DNA of 64,000 nt from Pseudomonas vlassakiae (GTDB lineage Bacteria; Pseudomonadota; Gammaproteobacteria; Pseudomonadales; Pseudomonadaceae). Under the pieces are notes generated by a model. It was given only the letters and a program-made list of their open reading frames with translations. It searched no databases and had not been told where the DNA came from. The position numbers and the translations under genes are program-made. Positions within the stretch are counted from its first letter, which is position 1, and every line of letters starts with the position of its first letter. The DNA is taken from positions 124,001 through 188,000 of the forward strand of contig NZ_JABWRP020000001.1 in the NCBI RefSeq assembly GCF_014269035.2, given 5' to 3'. Positions 33,274 to 44,238 of the stretch are shown one piece after another.

Positions 33274-35019
33274 TTACGCCAAAGGCCGGCTATGCGGGAA
33301 CAGCAAATCGACAAACCGCTCGGCCGTCGGCTGCGGCTCATGATTGGCCAGCCCGGCCCGCTCGTTGGCTTCGATGATCACGTAATCCGGTTGCTCGGCA
33401 TCGCGCACCATGAAGTCCAGGCCCACCACCGGAATTTCCAGCGCGCGCGCCGCACGCACTGCCGCATCTGCCAGCACCGGGTGCAGGCGTTCGGTGACGT
33501 CTTCCAGGGTGCCACCGGTATGCAAGTTGGCCGTGCGACGCACCGCCAGGCGCTGGCCGGCGGGCAGCACGTCGTCATAGCCGTGCCCGGCACTGTGCAG
33601 GGTGCGTTCGGTCTCGTCGTCCAGCGGGATGCGGCTTTCGCCACCGGTCGCCGCCTGGCGTCGGCGGCTCTGCGCCTCGATCAGCTGACCAATGCTGTGC
33701 TTGCCGTCACCGATCACCTGGGCCGGGTGGCGAATCGCCGCCGCCACCACTTCATAGCCGATCACCAGAATGCGCAGGTCGCTGCCGGCATGGAAGCTCT
33801 CCAACAGCACCCGGCTGTCGAAGCGGCGGGCGCTTTCCACGGCCTGTGTCACTTCCTCGATGCTGGTGAGATTGACCGCCACCCCCTGGCCCTGCTCGCC
33901 GTCCACAGGCTTGACCACCACCGCGCCATGCTCGTCGAGAAACGCCAGGTTGTCGTCGGCATTGCCGGCCAGCTGCTGCGCCGGCACCTGCAGCCCGGCG
34001 TTGCGCAGGGCATGCTGGGTAAGGCGTTTGTCCTGGCACAAGGTCATGGTCACGGCACTGGTCAGGTCACTCAGCGACTCGCGGCAGCGGATCCGGCGCC
34101 CGCCCAGGCTGAGGGTGAACAGGCCGGCAGCGGCATCGTCGACCTGCACCTCGATACCGCGGCGCAACGCCTCGTCGACGATGATGCGGGCGTATGGGTT
34201 GAGGCCGGCTTCCGGGCCGGGGCCGAGAAACAGCTGCTGGTTGATGCCATTCTTGCGCTTGACCGCAAAGGTCGGCAGGTTACGGAACCCGAGTTTCTCG
34301 TACAGCCGCTTGGCCTGGTGGTTGTCGTGCAGCACCGACAGGTCGAGGTAGGCCAGGCCCCGGCTCATGAAGTGCTCGACCAGGTGGCGCACCAGCACCT
34401 CGCCAACCCCCGGACGGGTGCACTGAGGGTCCACGGCCAGGCACCACAGGCTGCTGCCGTGTTCGGGATCGTCGAACGCCTTGCTGTGGTTCAGGCCCAT
34501 GACACTACCGATCACCGCGCCGCTATCCTCATCCTCGGCCAGCCAGTACACCGGGCCACCAAGGTGGCGGGGGGTGACCAGCTCGGGGTCGACCGGCAGC
34601 ATCCCGCGCGCCTGGTACAGGGTATTGATCGCCTGCCAGTCGCTGGGGTTTTGCGCCCGGCGCACACGAAAGCCGCGGAACACCCGCTGCGCCGGGCGGT
34701 AATCGGTGAACCAAAGGCGCAAGGTGTCGGAAGGGTCGAGAAACAGCTGCTGCGGTGCCTGGGCCAGCAACTGCTGGGGGGCGGCCACGTACAAGGCGAT
34801 ATCGCGCTCGCCGGGGCGCTCCTCCTGCAAGGCGGCGGCCAGGCTGGCTGGGTCCGGGTAGGTATGACCGATCAGCAGACGCCCCCAACCGCAGTGCAAT
34901 ACACGCGGCTGGTCGTGGGGCTCGCTGCCGTCGCCGGCCAGGCGCGCCTGCAAGCGCTCGTAGGACGGCGCCTGGCCGCGCAGAAGGCGCTGACCGTAGG
35001 CGATTTCGTGGGTTTTCAT
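33274..35019 (-). CDS. ngg: N-acetylglutaminylglutamine synthetase
   Basis: A 581-residue two-domain enzyme. A GNAT acetyltransferase domain (about 115-260; WCLAVDPQCTRPGVGEVLVRHL, LHDNHQAKRLYEKLGF) is followed by an ATP-grasp ligase domain (about 290-575; AVVVKPVDGEQGQGV, YVIIEANERAGL). The family makes N-acetylglutaminylglutamine, the precursor of the osmoprotectant NAGGN, accumulated at high salt. Four bases separate it from the amidotransferase gene upstream. Confidence 0.92.
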   Translation of the reverse strand: MKTHEIAYGQRLLRGQAPSYERLQARLAGDGSEPHDQPRVLHCGWGRLLIGHTYPDPASLAAALQEERPGERDIALYVAAPQQLLAQAPQQLFLDPSDTLRLWFTDYRPAQRVFRGFRVRRAQNPSDWQAINTLYQARGMLPVDPELVTPRHLGGPVYWLAEDEDSGAVIGSVMGLNHSKAFDDPEHGSSLWCLAVDPQCTRPGVGEVLVRHLVEHFMSRGLAYLDLSVLHDNHQAKRLYEKLGFRNLPTFAVKRKNGINQQLFLGPGPEAGLNPYARIIVDEALRRGIEVQVDDAAAGLFTLSLGGRRIRCRESLSDLTSAVTMTLCQDKRLTQHALRNAGLQVPAQQLAGNADDNLAFLDEHGAVVVKPVDGEQGQGVAVNLTSIEEVTQAVESARRFDSRVLLESFHAGSDLRILVIGYEVVAAAIRHPAQVIGDGKHSIGQLIEAQSRRRQAATGGESRIPLDDETERTLHSAGHGYDDVLPAGQRLAVRRTANLHTGGTLEDVTERLHPVLADAAVRAARALEIPVVGLDFMVRDAEQPDYVIIEANERAGLANHEPQPTAERFVDLLFPHSRPLA

Positions 35020-35022
35020 CGG

Positions 35023-36810
35023 TCAGATTCCTTGTTCGCTGAGCCATAGGTTCAGGGCCGCCAGCTGCCACAGTTTGGAACCGCGCAGCGGGGTGAGCTG
35101 GCCGTGCGGATTGCTCAGCAGGCGGTCAAGCATGGCCGGGTTGAACAGGCCACGGTCCTGGCTTGGGTCGGTCAGCAGGTCGCGCACCCAGCCGAGCGTT
35201 GCGCCTTCCAGGTGCTTGAGGCCGGGCACCGGGAAGTAGCCCTTCTTGCGGTCGATCACCTCGTGGGGGATCACCCGCCGCGCGGCTTGCTTGAGCACCT
35301 GCTTGCCGCCGTCGGGCAGCTTGAAGCGTGCCGGAATGCGTGCCGACAGTTCGACCAGGCGGTAGTCGAGGAACGGGGTGCGCGCCTCCAGGCCCCAGGC
35401 CATGGTCATGTTGTCGACCCGTTTGACCGGGTCATCGACCAGCATTACCGTACTGTCCAGGCGTAATGCCTTGTCCACGGCTTCGGGGGCGCCGGGGCGG
35501 GCGAAGTGCTCGCGGACGAAGTCGCCGGCCGCGTCGGTCTCCAGCAGCCATGGGGCCTGGACCGTGTCGCGGTACTCGTCATGGCTGCGGTCGAAGAAGG
35601 CGTCGCGGTAGGCGGCGAAGGCATCCTCGGCACCGTTCACCTTCGGGTACCAGTGGTAGCCGGCGAACAGCTCGTCGGCGCCCTGGCCGCTCTGCACGCC
35701 CTTGCAATGCTTGGCCACTTCCCGCGACAGCAGGTAGAAGGCGATACAGTCGTGGCTGACCATCGGTTCGCTCATGGCACGGAAGGCCGCCGGCAACTGC
35801 TCGATGACCTCGTGCTCGGCGATGCGCAGCTGGTGGTGGCGGGTGCCGTAGTGCTTGGCGATCAGGTCGGAATACTGGAACTCGTCACCGCGCTCGCCGC
35901 CGGCATCCTCGAAGCCGATGGAGAAGGTCGACAGGTCGTCCACGCCGACCTCCCGCAGCAGGCCGACCAGCAGGCTGGAATCGACACCGCCAGACAGCAG
36001 TACGCCGACGTCCACGGCGGCGCGCTGGCGGATGGCCACGGCGTCGCGGGTGGCGTCGAGCACGCGGGTGGTCCAGCCTTCCAGGTCGAGGTCGCGCTCG
36101 TCCGGGTTGGGGCCATAGTGCAACTGCCACCAGGTCTGGCGCTCGACTTCGCCGTGACGGTCGATGCGCATCCAGGTGCCGGGTTCGAGCTTCTGCACAT
36201 TGGCCAGCAACGTGCGCGGCGCGGGCACCACGGCGTGGAAGTTGAGGTAGTGGTTGAGCGCCACCGGGTCGATCATCGGATCGATATCGCCCCCCTTGAG
36301 CAGCGCCGGCAGTGTCGAGGCGAAGCGCAGGCGCTCGCCGTTGCGCGACAGGTACAGCGGCTTGACGCCCAGGCGGTCGCGGGCCAGGAACAGGCGCTGG
36401 TTGTCGCGCTCCCAGATGGCCAGGGCGAACATGCCGTTGAGCTTGGGCAGCAAGGCCGCGCCCCAGGCGTGGTAGCCCTTGAGCAGCACCTCGGTGTCGC
36501 CGTCGGACCAGAAGCTGTAGCCCAGCGCCTGCAATTCCTGGCGCAGCTCGGGGAAGTTGTAGATGGCGCCGTTGAAGGCCAGTGACAGGCCCAGGGTATT
36601 GTCGACCATCGGCTGTGCCGAACCGTCGGACAGGTCCATGATCTTCAGGCGGCGGTGGCCGAGGGCGATCGGGCCCTGGCTATGGAAGCCCCAGGCGTCG
36701 GGGCCACGGGGCGCCAGGTGGTGGGTTATGCGCTCTACCGCAGCCAGGTCGGCTGGGCGAGGGGCCTGGTCGATGGGGGTGAAACGCAACTCTCCTGCTA
36801 ATCCGCACAT
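35023..36810 (-). CDS. NAGGN amidotransferase (asparagine synthase-like)
   Basis: A 595-residue glutamine-dependent amidotransferase. It begins MCGLAGELRF, with Cys2 as the Ntn-glutaminase nucleophile. The synthetase domain has the PP-loop LLSGGVDSSLLVG (about residue 265). It belongs to the AsnO group that converts N-acetylglutaminylglutamine to its amide, NAGGN. It is the first gene of the operon. On the minus strand the upstream region contains TATAAC (36917-36912) and the palindrome GTGCCC-CGGATTA-GGGCAC (36843-36861), which could carry osmotic control. Confidence 0.92.
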   Translation of the reverse strand: MCGLAGELRFTPIDQAPRPADLAAVERITHHLAPRGPDAWGFHSQGPIALGHRRLKIMDLSDGSAQPMVDNTLGLSLAFNGAIYNFPELRQELQALGYSFWSDGDTEVLLKGYHAWGAALLPKLNGMFALAIWERDNQRLFLARDRLGVKPLYLSRNGERLRFASTLPALLKGGDIDPMIDPVALNHYLNFHAVVPAPRTLLANVQKLEPGTWMRIDRHGEVERQTWWQLHYGPNPDERDLDLEGWTTRVLDATRDAVAIRQRAAVDVGVLLSGGVDSSLLVGLLREVGVDDLSTFSIGFEDAGGERGDEFQYSDLIAKHYGTRHHQLRIAEHEVIEQLPAAFRAMSEPMVSHDCIAFYLLSREVAKHCKGVQSGQGADELFAGYHWYPKVNGAEDAFAAYRDAFFDRSHDEYRDTVQAPWLLETDAAGDFVREHFARPGAPEAVDKALRLDSTVMLVDDPVKRVDNMTMAWGLEARTPFLDYRLVELSARIPARFKLPDGGKQVLKQAARRVIPHEVIDRKKGYFPVPGLKHLEGATLGWVRDLLTDPSQDRGLFNPAMLDRLLSNPHGQLTPLRGSKLWQLAALNLWLSEQGI

Positions 36811-36956
36811 AGGTCCTTACCGGTTTTTCCGTTGGGGAATGAGTGCCCCGGATTAGGGCACCCTGTAAGGAACTGACCTGTGCGGTTTGTGGGAGTTTTA
36901 GATCGATCTGTTATAAGCGGGGGTGAGGCCTGAAGTGTGTGCCGATAAATTTGTGT

Positions 36957-37004
36957 CGCCTGTGAGATCGAGCGCCGCCCGCGCGGCGCTCGATCTCACA
37001 GGCG
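36957..37004. repeat. Palindromic repeat, GATCGAGCGCCGC family
   Basis: A perfect 22-base inverted repeat (36957-36978 and 36983-37004) with a 4-base loop, unlike the GCGGGTTTACCCGC REP class. A related half-copy begins at 54646. It lies between the NAGGN promoter region and the mnmC stop and could terminate mnmC. Confidence 0.85.
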
Positions 37005-37040
37005 CTGCAAATCCATCGCCATACGCCCCCAGCCCGCCCC

Positions 37041-39008
37041 TCACTTCCCGCGAATCAGCCGGCGCAGCATGAACCGGTTCGGGTGGCAGGCCTCAGCCAC
37101 CGCCCGTGGCAACGGCAGCGGTTCGCCACTGGCCCAGGCCGCAATCAGCTCGCCACTCAACGGCGCGGTGATCAACCCTCGCGAGCCATGCCCACTGTTC
37201 ACATACAGCCCATCCAGCCACGGGCACGCCACCTCTGGTACCTGTCGCGCATCTTTGCCGAGCACGGCATACGCCTGGGCAAACACTTCAGGGTCGGCGA
37301 CCGGGCCGACTATCGGCAGGTAATCCGGACTGGTGCAGCGAAACGCTGCCCGGCCCTGCAGTTGCTCGGCGTCGAGTGCCTCCGCGCCCAGCCGTGCGGC
37401 CAGGTCGCTGGAAATCTCATCCAGCAACGCCAGGTTGCCTTGGTGCTCGGCAACGGTCGGTGTCAGGTCATCATTGTGGAAGTCGAAACTGGCGCCCAGG
37501 GTGTGCTCATCACCCCGGGGCGGTGCGACGTAGCCATCGGCACACACCACGGTGCGCAAGGCACGGCTGGCTTCAGTGGCGGGCAGGCGCGTGATCTGCC
37601 CGCGAATGCGCTTGAGCGGCAATTGCGCGCAAGGCGCGAAGCGGCGCACATCGGCGGCCCCGGCCAGCACCACCAGCGGCGCGCTGGCCAGCAAACGCTC
37701 CCCATCCCAGGCCTGCCACAGGCCGTCGGCCTTGCGCAGCTCGACCACATCTTGATGGAGTTGAACGCGAATGTTCGGGTGCTGCAACTGCGCCTGGCAC
37801 AAGGCAGGCGGGTGAACCCAGCCACCCTCGGGGTAGAACAGGCCGCCCGCAGGCAGCGCCACCCCGGCAATCGCTTCGGCATCAGCCTGCTCCAGCGCCC
37901 GCAGCAGGCTGCTGTCGAAGGCCTCGGCAAGCTTGGCCTGGCGCTCGCCTTCCTGGCTGTCGAAGGCCAGCTGCAGCACACCGCAGGCGTCCCAATCGCG
38001 GCCACGCTGCAACCGTTCGAGCTGGCGCCGGGTAAAGCCGAAACCGGCCAGGATCATCTGCGACAAGGCGGTGCCATGGGCGGACAACTTCAGGTACAGC
38101 ACACCCTGCGGGTTGCCCGAAGCCTCCTGCGCGGGCGCCGCGTGGCGTTCCAGCACCGTGACCTGCCAGCCGCGTGCGGCCAGGCTGGCGGCGCTGGCGC
38201 TGCCCGCCAGGCCGGCACCGATCACCAGTGCCTGGCGCGGGCCTGCCACAGGCGCAGGGCGGGCGTACCAGGGCGTGGCGATGGCCGGCGATGGATGGCC
38301 GGTGTATTCGCCACTCATCACCTCCCACTTCTTGCCGATGCCTGGGATCTTCTTCATGGTGAAGCCCGCATCGATCAACCCGCGGCGTACCCAACCGGTG
38401 GTGGTGAAGGTGCCCAGCGCGGTGCCGGGGTGGGCCAGCCTTGCCAATTGGCCGAACAGCTCGGGGGTCCACATGTCAGGGTTCTTCGCGGGGGCGAAGC
38501 CGTCGAGAAACCACACGTCGATGCTGGCGTCGAGCTGCGGCAGTTGCTCCAGTACGTCGCCGATCAACAGGGTCAGGGTGACCCGGCCGTTGTCGAAACT
38601 GAACTGCTGGAAGCCCGGGTGCACTGCCACGTACTGCGCCAGGAAAGGCTCGGTGAAGGCCGCCATCTCCGGCCACAAGCGCGCGGCGCGAGCCATGTCG
38701 TCGCGGCCGAGCGGGTACTTCTCGACGCTGATGAAATGCAGGCGTGCATCGGCATGGGCCTGTTCGGTGAACAGCTGCCAGGCGCAGAAGAAGTTCATGC
38801 CGGTGCCGAAGCCGGTCTCGCCGATCACCAGGCAAGCGTGTGGGGCCAGGGCGGCAAAGCGCTGCGCCAGGCGCGTCTGTTCGAGGAATACGTAGCGGGT
38901 TTCGTCGGTGCCTTCATTCTTGGAGAAATAGACGTCGTCGTACTGCCGCGAGTGGGGGCGGCCCTGGTCGTCCCAGTCGATCTGGGCATGCTGGAGGAGG
39001 GTGGACAT
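37041..39008 (-). CDS. mnmC: tRNA 5-methylaminomethyl-2-thiouridine biosynthesis bifunctional protein MnmC
   Basis: A 655-residue fusion. The N-terminal methyltransferase part (MnmC2) has IGETGFGTGMNFFCAW (SAM site, about 62-78) and VWFLDGFAPAKNPDMW. The C-terminal part (MnmC1) is an FAD-dependent oxidase with the dinucleotide motif VIGAGLAGSASAASLAARG (about 265-283). It converts cmnm5(s2)U34 to mnm5(s2)U34 in tRNA wobble position. Length matches E. coli MnmC (668). It is divergent from the polyphosphate gene. Confidence 0.95.
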   Translation of the reverse strand: MSTLLQHAQIDWDDQGRPHSRQYDDVYFSKNEGTDETRYVFLEQTRLAQRFAALAPHACLVIGETGFGTGMNFFCAWQLFTEQAHADARLHFISVEKYPLGRDDMARAARLWPEMAAFTEPFLAQYVAVHPGFQQFSFDNGRVTLTLLIGDVLEQLPQLDASIDVWFLDGFAPAKNPDMWTPELFGQLARLAHPGTALGTFTTTGWVRRGLIDAGFTMKKIPGIGKKWEVMSGEYTGHPSPAIATPWYARPAPVAGPRQALVIGAGLAGSASAASLAARGWQVTVLERHAAPAQEASGNPQGVLYLKLSAHGTALSQMILAGFGFTRRQLERLQRGRDWDACGVLQLAFDSQEGERQAKLAEAFDSSLLRALEQADAEAIAGVALPAGGLFYPEGGWVHPPALCQAQLQHPNIRVQLHQDVVELRKADGLWQAWDGERLLASAPLVVLAGAADVRRFAPCAQLPLKRIRGQITRLPATEASRALRTVVCADGYVAPPRGDEHTLGASFDFHNDDLTPTVAEHQGNLALLDEISSDLAARLGAEALDAEQLQGRAAFRCTSPDYLPIVGPVADPEVFAQAYAVLGKDARQVPEVACPWLDGLYVNSGHGSRGLITAPLSGELIAAWASGEPLPLPRAVAEACHPNRFMLRRLIRGK

Positions 39009-39114
39009 GGTTGGCTCGGTTGCAGCGGATGTGCGGATTTTATGTCATCTGCCGGGTTTGCGCAGGCGCTACGCAAATCCGCTAGTCTTGCTTATCCAAT
39101 GAAGGAGCCAGTGC

Positions 39115-40608
39115 ATGTTCGAATCCGCAGAAATCGGTCACAGCATCGACAAGGAAACCTACGACGCAGAAGTGCCTGCCTTGCGCGAAGCGCTGCTTGA
39201 GGCGCAATACGAACTCAAACAGCAGGCGCGGTTCCCGGTGATCGTGCTGATCAATGGCATCGAAGGCGCCGGCAAGGGCGAAACGGTCAAGCTGCTCAAC
39301 GAGTGGATGGACCCGCGCATGATCGACGTGCTCACCTTCGACCAGCAGACCGATGAAGAACTGGCCCGGCCACCGGCCTGGCGTTACTGGCGAGCGTTGC
39401 CACCCAAAGGGCGGATGGGTGTGTTCTTCGGCAACTGGTACAGCCAGATGCTGCAGGGGCGGGTCCATGGCCAGTTCAAGGACGCCGTGCTCGACCAGGC
39501 CATCACCGGTGCCGAACGGCTTGAGCAGATGCTCTGCGACGAAGGCGCACTGATCATCAAGTTCTGGTTCCACCTGTCCAAGAAGCAGATGAAGGCGCGC
39601 CTGAAATCGCTCAAGGACGACCCGTTGCACAGCTGGAAGATCAGCCCGCTGGACTGGCAGCAATCGGAAACCTACGACCGTTTCGTGCGTTTCGGCGAAC
39701 GCGTGTTGCGCCGCACCAGCCGCGATTACGCGCCGTGGCATATCGTCGAAGGCGTCGACCCGAACTACCGCAGCCTGGCGGTGGGGCGCATCCTGCTGGA
39801 AAGCCTGCAGGCGGCGCTGGCCAACAACCCCAAGGGCAAGCACCAGGGCAACGTCGCTCCGCTGGGCCGGAGCATCGATCAGCGCAGCCTGCTCGGTGCC
39901 CTGGACCTGAGCGTGCGCCTGGACAAGCAAGACTACCAGGAGCAGTTGGTCACCGAACAAGCCCGCCTGGCCGGCCTGCTGCGCGACAAGCGCATGCGCC
40001 GGCATGCCCTGGTGGCGGTGTTCGAAGGCAACGATGCCGCCGGCAAGGGCGGCGCCATCCGCCGCGTGGCGGCCGCGCTGGACCCGCGCCAGTACCGCAT
40101 CGTGCCGATTGCCGCGCCCACCGAAGAAGAGCGTGCGCAGCCTTACCTGTGGCGGTTCTGGCGGCACATCCCGGCGCGCGGCAAGTTCACCATCTTCGAC
40201 CGGTCCTGGTACGGCCGGGTGCTGGTGGAGCGGGTGGAGGGCTTCTGCACGCCGGCCGACTGGATGCGTGCCTACAGCGAGATCAATGACTTCGAAGAGC
40301 AATTGGTCAATGCCGGCGTGGTGGTGGTCAAGTTCTGGCTGGCGATCGACCAGCAGACCCAGCTGGAGCGCTTCGAGGAGCGCGAGCAGATCCCGTTCAA
40401 GCGCTACAAGATCACCGAGGACGACTGGCGCAACCGCGACAAGTGGGACGATTACACCCAGGCCGTTGGCGACATGGTCGACCGCACCAGCAGCGAGATC
40501 GCACCGTGGACGCTGGTCGAAGCCAACGACAAGCGCTGGGCGCGGGTGAAGGTGCTGCGCACGATCAACCAAGCCCTGGAGGCAGCTTTCGCCAAGGACA
40601 AGAAATAG
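39115..40608 (+). CDS. pap: Polyphosphate:AMP phosphotransferase (class II PPK2)
   Basis: A 497-residue protein with two fused PPK2 domains. The N-terminal copy has GIEGAGKGETVKLL and the C-terminal copy GNDAAGKGGAIRRV with the Walker B/lid motif DRSWYGRVLVERVEG. This two-domain class II form, as in P. aeruginosa PA3455, phosphorylates AMP to ADP with polyphosphate. The C-terminal domain is normally the catalytic one. The N-terminal domain here lacks the Arg-Ser-Trp lid sequence (FGNWYSQMLQG). It links polyphosphate stores to nucleotide energy recovery. Confidence 0.92.
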   Translation: MFESAEIGHSIDKETYDAEVPALREALLEAQYELKQQARFPVIVLINGIEGAGKGETVKLLNEWMDPRMIDVLTFDQQTDEELARPPAWRYWRALPPKGRMGVFFGNWYSQMLQGRVHGQFKDAVLDQAITGAERLEQMLCDEGALIIKFWFHLSKKQMKARLKSLKDDPLHSWKISPLDWQQSETYDRFVRFGERVLRRTSRDYAPWHIVEGVDPNYRSLAVGRILLESLQAALANNPKGKHQGNVAPLGRSIDQRSLLGALDLSVRLDKQDYQEQLVTEQARLAGLLRDKRMRRHALVAVFEGNDAAGKGGAIRRVAAALDPRQYRIVPIAAPTEEERAQPYLWRFWRHIPARGKFTIFDRSWYGRVLVERVEGFCTPADWMRAYSEINDFEEQLVNAGVVVVKFWLAIDQQTQLERFEEREQIPFKRYKITEDDWRNRDKWDDYTQAVGDMVDRTSSEIAPWTLVEANDKRWARVKVLRTINQALEAAFAKDKK

Positions 40609-40725
40609 CCAGGCATGCCGCCGAGGAATGACCCGATGAATTTATTTCCCGGCATTTTCCTCCGGCTCGGTGCTCCAAGCCCTTAGAATTCGGTTACCCC
40701 CACCAAGGGCACATTCGAGGACTGT

Positions 40726-41679
40726 ATGCACACAACTTCCGGCCGTTGGGGCTACGGCCTGTTTCTGGCACTGCTGACCGCGCTGCTCTGGGGCATCCTG
40801 CCGATCAAGCTCAAGCAGGTGCTGCAGGTGGTCGACCCGATGACCGTCACCTGGTATCGCCTGCTGGTTTCCGGCGGCGTGCTGTTCGCCTGGCTGGCCG
40901 CCCAGCGGCGCCTGCCGTCGCTGCGCAAGCTGCCGCCCAAGGGCAAGGCCCTGATCGTGGTCGCCGTGTTCGGGCTGATGGGCAACTATGTGCTGTACCT
41001 GATCGGCCTGAACCTGCTGAGCCCGGGCACTGCCCAGCTGGTGGTGCAGATCGGCCCGGTGTTGTTGCTGGTGGCCAGTGTGTTTGTGTTCAAGGAGCGC
41101 TTCAGCCTGGGGCAGGGCATTGGCCTGCTGGTGCTGCTGGGCGGTTTCGGCCTGTTCTTCAACCAGCGCCTGGAAGAGCTGCTGACCTCGCTGGGCAGCT
41201 ACACCACGGGTGTGCTGACCATTCTCCTGGCCACCAGCATCTGGGTATTCTATGCCCTGAGCCAGAAGCAGCTGCTGACGGTGTGGCATTCGCAGCAGGT
41301 GATGATGGTCATCTACCTGAGTTGTGCGGCCCTGTTGACGCCCTGGGTGCATCCGCTGGAGGCGCTGCAATTGAGCCCGGTGCAGGGGTGGCTGTTGCTG
41401 GCCTGTTGCCTGAATACCCTGGTGGCCTATGGCGCGTTTGCCGAGGCGTTGGCGCATTGGGAGGCGTCACGGGTGAGCGCCACGCTGGCGCTGACACCGC
41501 TGGTGACCTTTGTCGCGGTGGCGCTGGCTGCCGTGGTGTGGCCTGAGTATGTGCACGCCGAAGACATCAATACCCTGGGCTATATCGGCGCGGTGACGGT
41601 GGTGGCGGGGTCGAGCCTGGTGGCGCTGGGGCCTTCGCTGGTGGCCGGGTGGCGCGCCAGAAGGGCACGCCTGGTTTGA
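40726..41679 (+). CDS. RarD/EamA-family inner-membrane permease
   Basis: A 317-residue protein with about ten membrane helices. The first repeat is LFLALLTALLWGILPIKLKQVLQVVDPMTVTWYRLLVSGG, typical of the RarD branch of the drug/metabolite transporter superfamily. GAGGA before the ATG supports the start. Substrate unknown. The -10-like TAGAAT at 40684-40689 may serve it. Confidence 0.85.
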   Translation: MHTTSGRWGYGLFLALLTALLWGILPIKLKQVLQVVDPMTVTWYRLLVSGGVLFAWLAAQRRLPSLRKLPPKGKALIVVAVFGLMGNYVLYLIGLNLLSPGTAQLVVQIGPVLLLVASVFVFKERFSLGQGIGLLVLLGGFGLFFNQRLEELLTSLGSYTTGVLTILLATSIWVFYALSQKQLLTVWHSQQVMMVIYLSCAALLTPWVHPLEALQLSPVQGWLLLACCLNTLVAYGAFAEALAHWEASRVSATLALTPLVTFVAVALAAVVWPEYVHAEDINTLGYIGAVTVVAGSSLVALGPSLVAGWRARRARLV

Positions 41680-41691
41680 AATGAAGGGTTG

Positions 41692-41739
41692 CCTGTGCCG
41701 GCCTCTTCGCGGGTTCAAGCGCGAAGAGGCCGGCACAGG
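41692..41739. repeat. REP palindrome acting as a terminator between convergent genes
   Basis: Perfect 20-base arms CCTGTGCCGGCCTCTTCGCG (41692-41711) and complement (41720-41739) with an 8-base loop, between the RarD-type and fumC stop codons. Confidence 0.85.
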
Positions 41740-41750
41740 GTATACATCAT

Positions 41751-43145
<1,395 letters not shown>

Positions 43146-43297
43146 GCTGCGTTCACTCCTTGTCAGTCAGAATCAGCAGTTTAGGCCCTCATGCGTGCGA
43201 GCGGTTCATTCGCTCGTCGTGCCACTTGAGCGCTGCGCCCCTGCGGGAGCAGAATGCTCTACTCTGAGGTACCGCCTCCCCTCCTGAAGGAAATGCA

Positions 43298-43822
43298 ATG
43301 ACCCGTCTCCGTGTCCTCTGTGCTGCCGTCGCCCTGGCCTGTGCCAGCGGCCAGGTACTCGCTGCCACCGCCAGCCACAATGCTGCCGCCGAGAAATTCC
43401 TGACCCTGGCCAATGCCGACAAGCTGGGCACTCCGGTGTACATGCAGGTCCAGCAGATGTTCGCCCAGCGTTTCGCCCAGACCAAGGCCCCGGCCTCCAA
43501 GCAGCCGGTGCTCGAGAGCTACCAGGCCAAGGCCAACGCTGCCCTGGACAACGCCATCGGCTGGAACAAGCTGAAACCGAAGATGGTCGACCTGTACACC
43601 CAGACCTTCACCGAGCAAGAGCTCAAGGACCTGGTCAAGTTCTACGAGTCGCCGCTGGGCAAGAAAGTCCTGCGTGAAATGCCCAAGGTCACCCAGCAGT
43701 CGGCCCAGCTGACCCAGACCAGCCTGGAACCGGCGGTACCTGTGGTCAACAAGCTGCTCGACGACATGACCAAGGAGCTGGACCCGAACGCTGGCAAGGC
43801 CGCCGCCCCGGCCAAGAAGTGA
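43298..43822 (+). CDS. Secreted DUF2059 protein
   Basis: A 174-residue protein with a signal peptide (MTRLRVLCAAVALACASGQVLA). The DUF2059 core is the helical segment with LYTQTFTEQELKDLVKFYESPLGKKVLREMPKV. The end is Lys/Ala-rich. Function of the family is unknown, with a periplasmic location predicted. It is followed ten bases later by bolA, suggesting co-transcription, as in other Pseudomonas genomes. Confidence 0.88.
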   Translation: MTRLRVLCAAVALACASGQVLAATASHNAAAEKFLTLANADKLGTPVYMQVQQMFAQRFAQTKAPASKQPVLESYQAKANAALDNAIGWNKLKPKMVDLYTQTFTEQELKDLVKFYESPLGKKVLREMPKVTQQSAQLTQTSLEPAVPVVNKLLDDMTKELDPNAGKAAAPAKK

Positions 43823-43832
43823 GTAACACCCG

Positions 43833-44129
43833 ATGAGCATGCAGCACCGCATCGAGCAGCAACTGGCCGCGCTGGCCCCGCAACACCTTGAAGTGCACAA
43901 CGAAAGCCACATGCACAGCCGTGGCCAGGAAACCCACTACAAGGCGGTGATCGTCAGCGAGCAGTTCGCCGGGCTCAACAGCGTCAAGCGCCACCAGAAG
44001 GTCTACGCCACCATGGGTGAGCTGATGGGCGAGATCCACGCCCTGGCGATTCACACCTACACGGCCGAGGAGTGGGCCAAGGTGGGTGTGGCACCTGCCT
44101 CGCCGGTGTGTGCTGGCGGCGGGCACTGA
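43833..44129 (+). CDS. bolA: BolA-family protein
   Basis: A 98-residue protein. HLEVHNESHMHSRGQETHYKAVIVSEQFAGLNSVKRHQKVYATMGELM is the class II-like KH fold of BolA, with the conserved His in VKRHQ that can share a 2Fe-2S cluster with a monothiol glutaredoxin. BolA proteins affect cell shape, stress response and iron-sulphur metabolism. The gene is followed by a strong terminator. Confidence 0.93.
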   Translation: MSMQHRIEQQLAALAPQHLEVHNESHMHSRGQETHYKAVIVSEQFAGLNSVKRHQKVYATMGELMGEIHALAIHTYTAEEWAKVGVAPASPVCAGGGH

Positions 44130-44158
44130 ATCCTTTCCGGCATTCTGTTAGACTGCAC

Positions 44159-44187
44159 AACGCGCCGCTTGCCGGCGCGTTTTTATT
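44159..44187 (+). terminator. Intrinsic terminator after bolA
   Basis: ACGCGCCG-CTTGC-CGGCGCGT (44160-44180) followed by TTTTATTT. Confidence 0.88.
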
Positions 44188-44238
44188 TGTCATTCCGGTC
44201 CGCCCCTTACGAGGGTGACCACCTGGAGAACCGATTTC

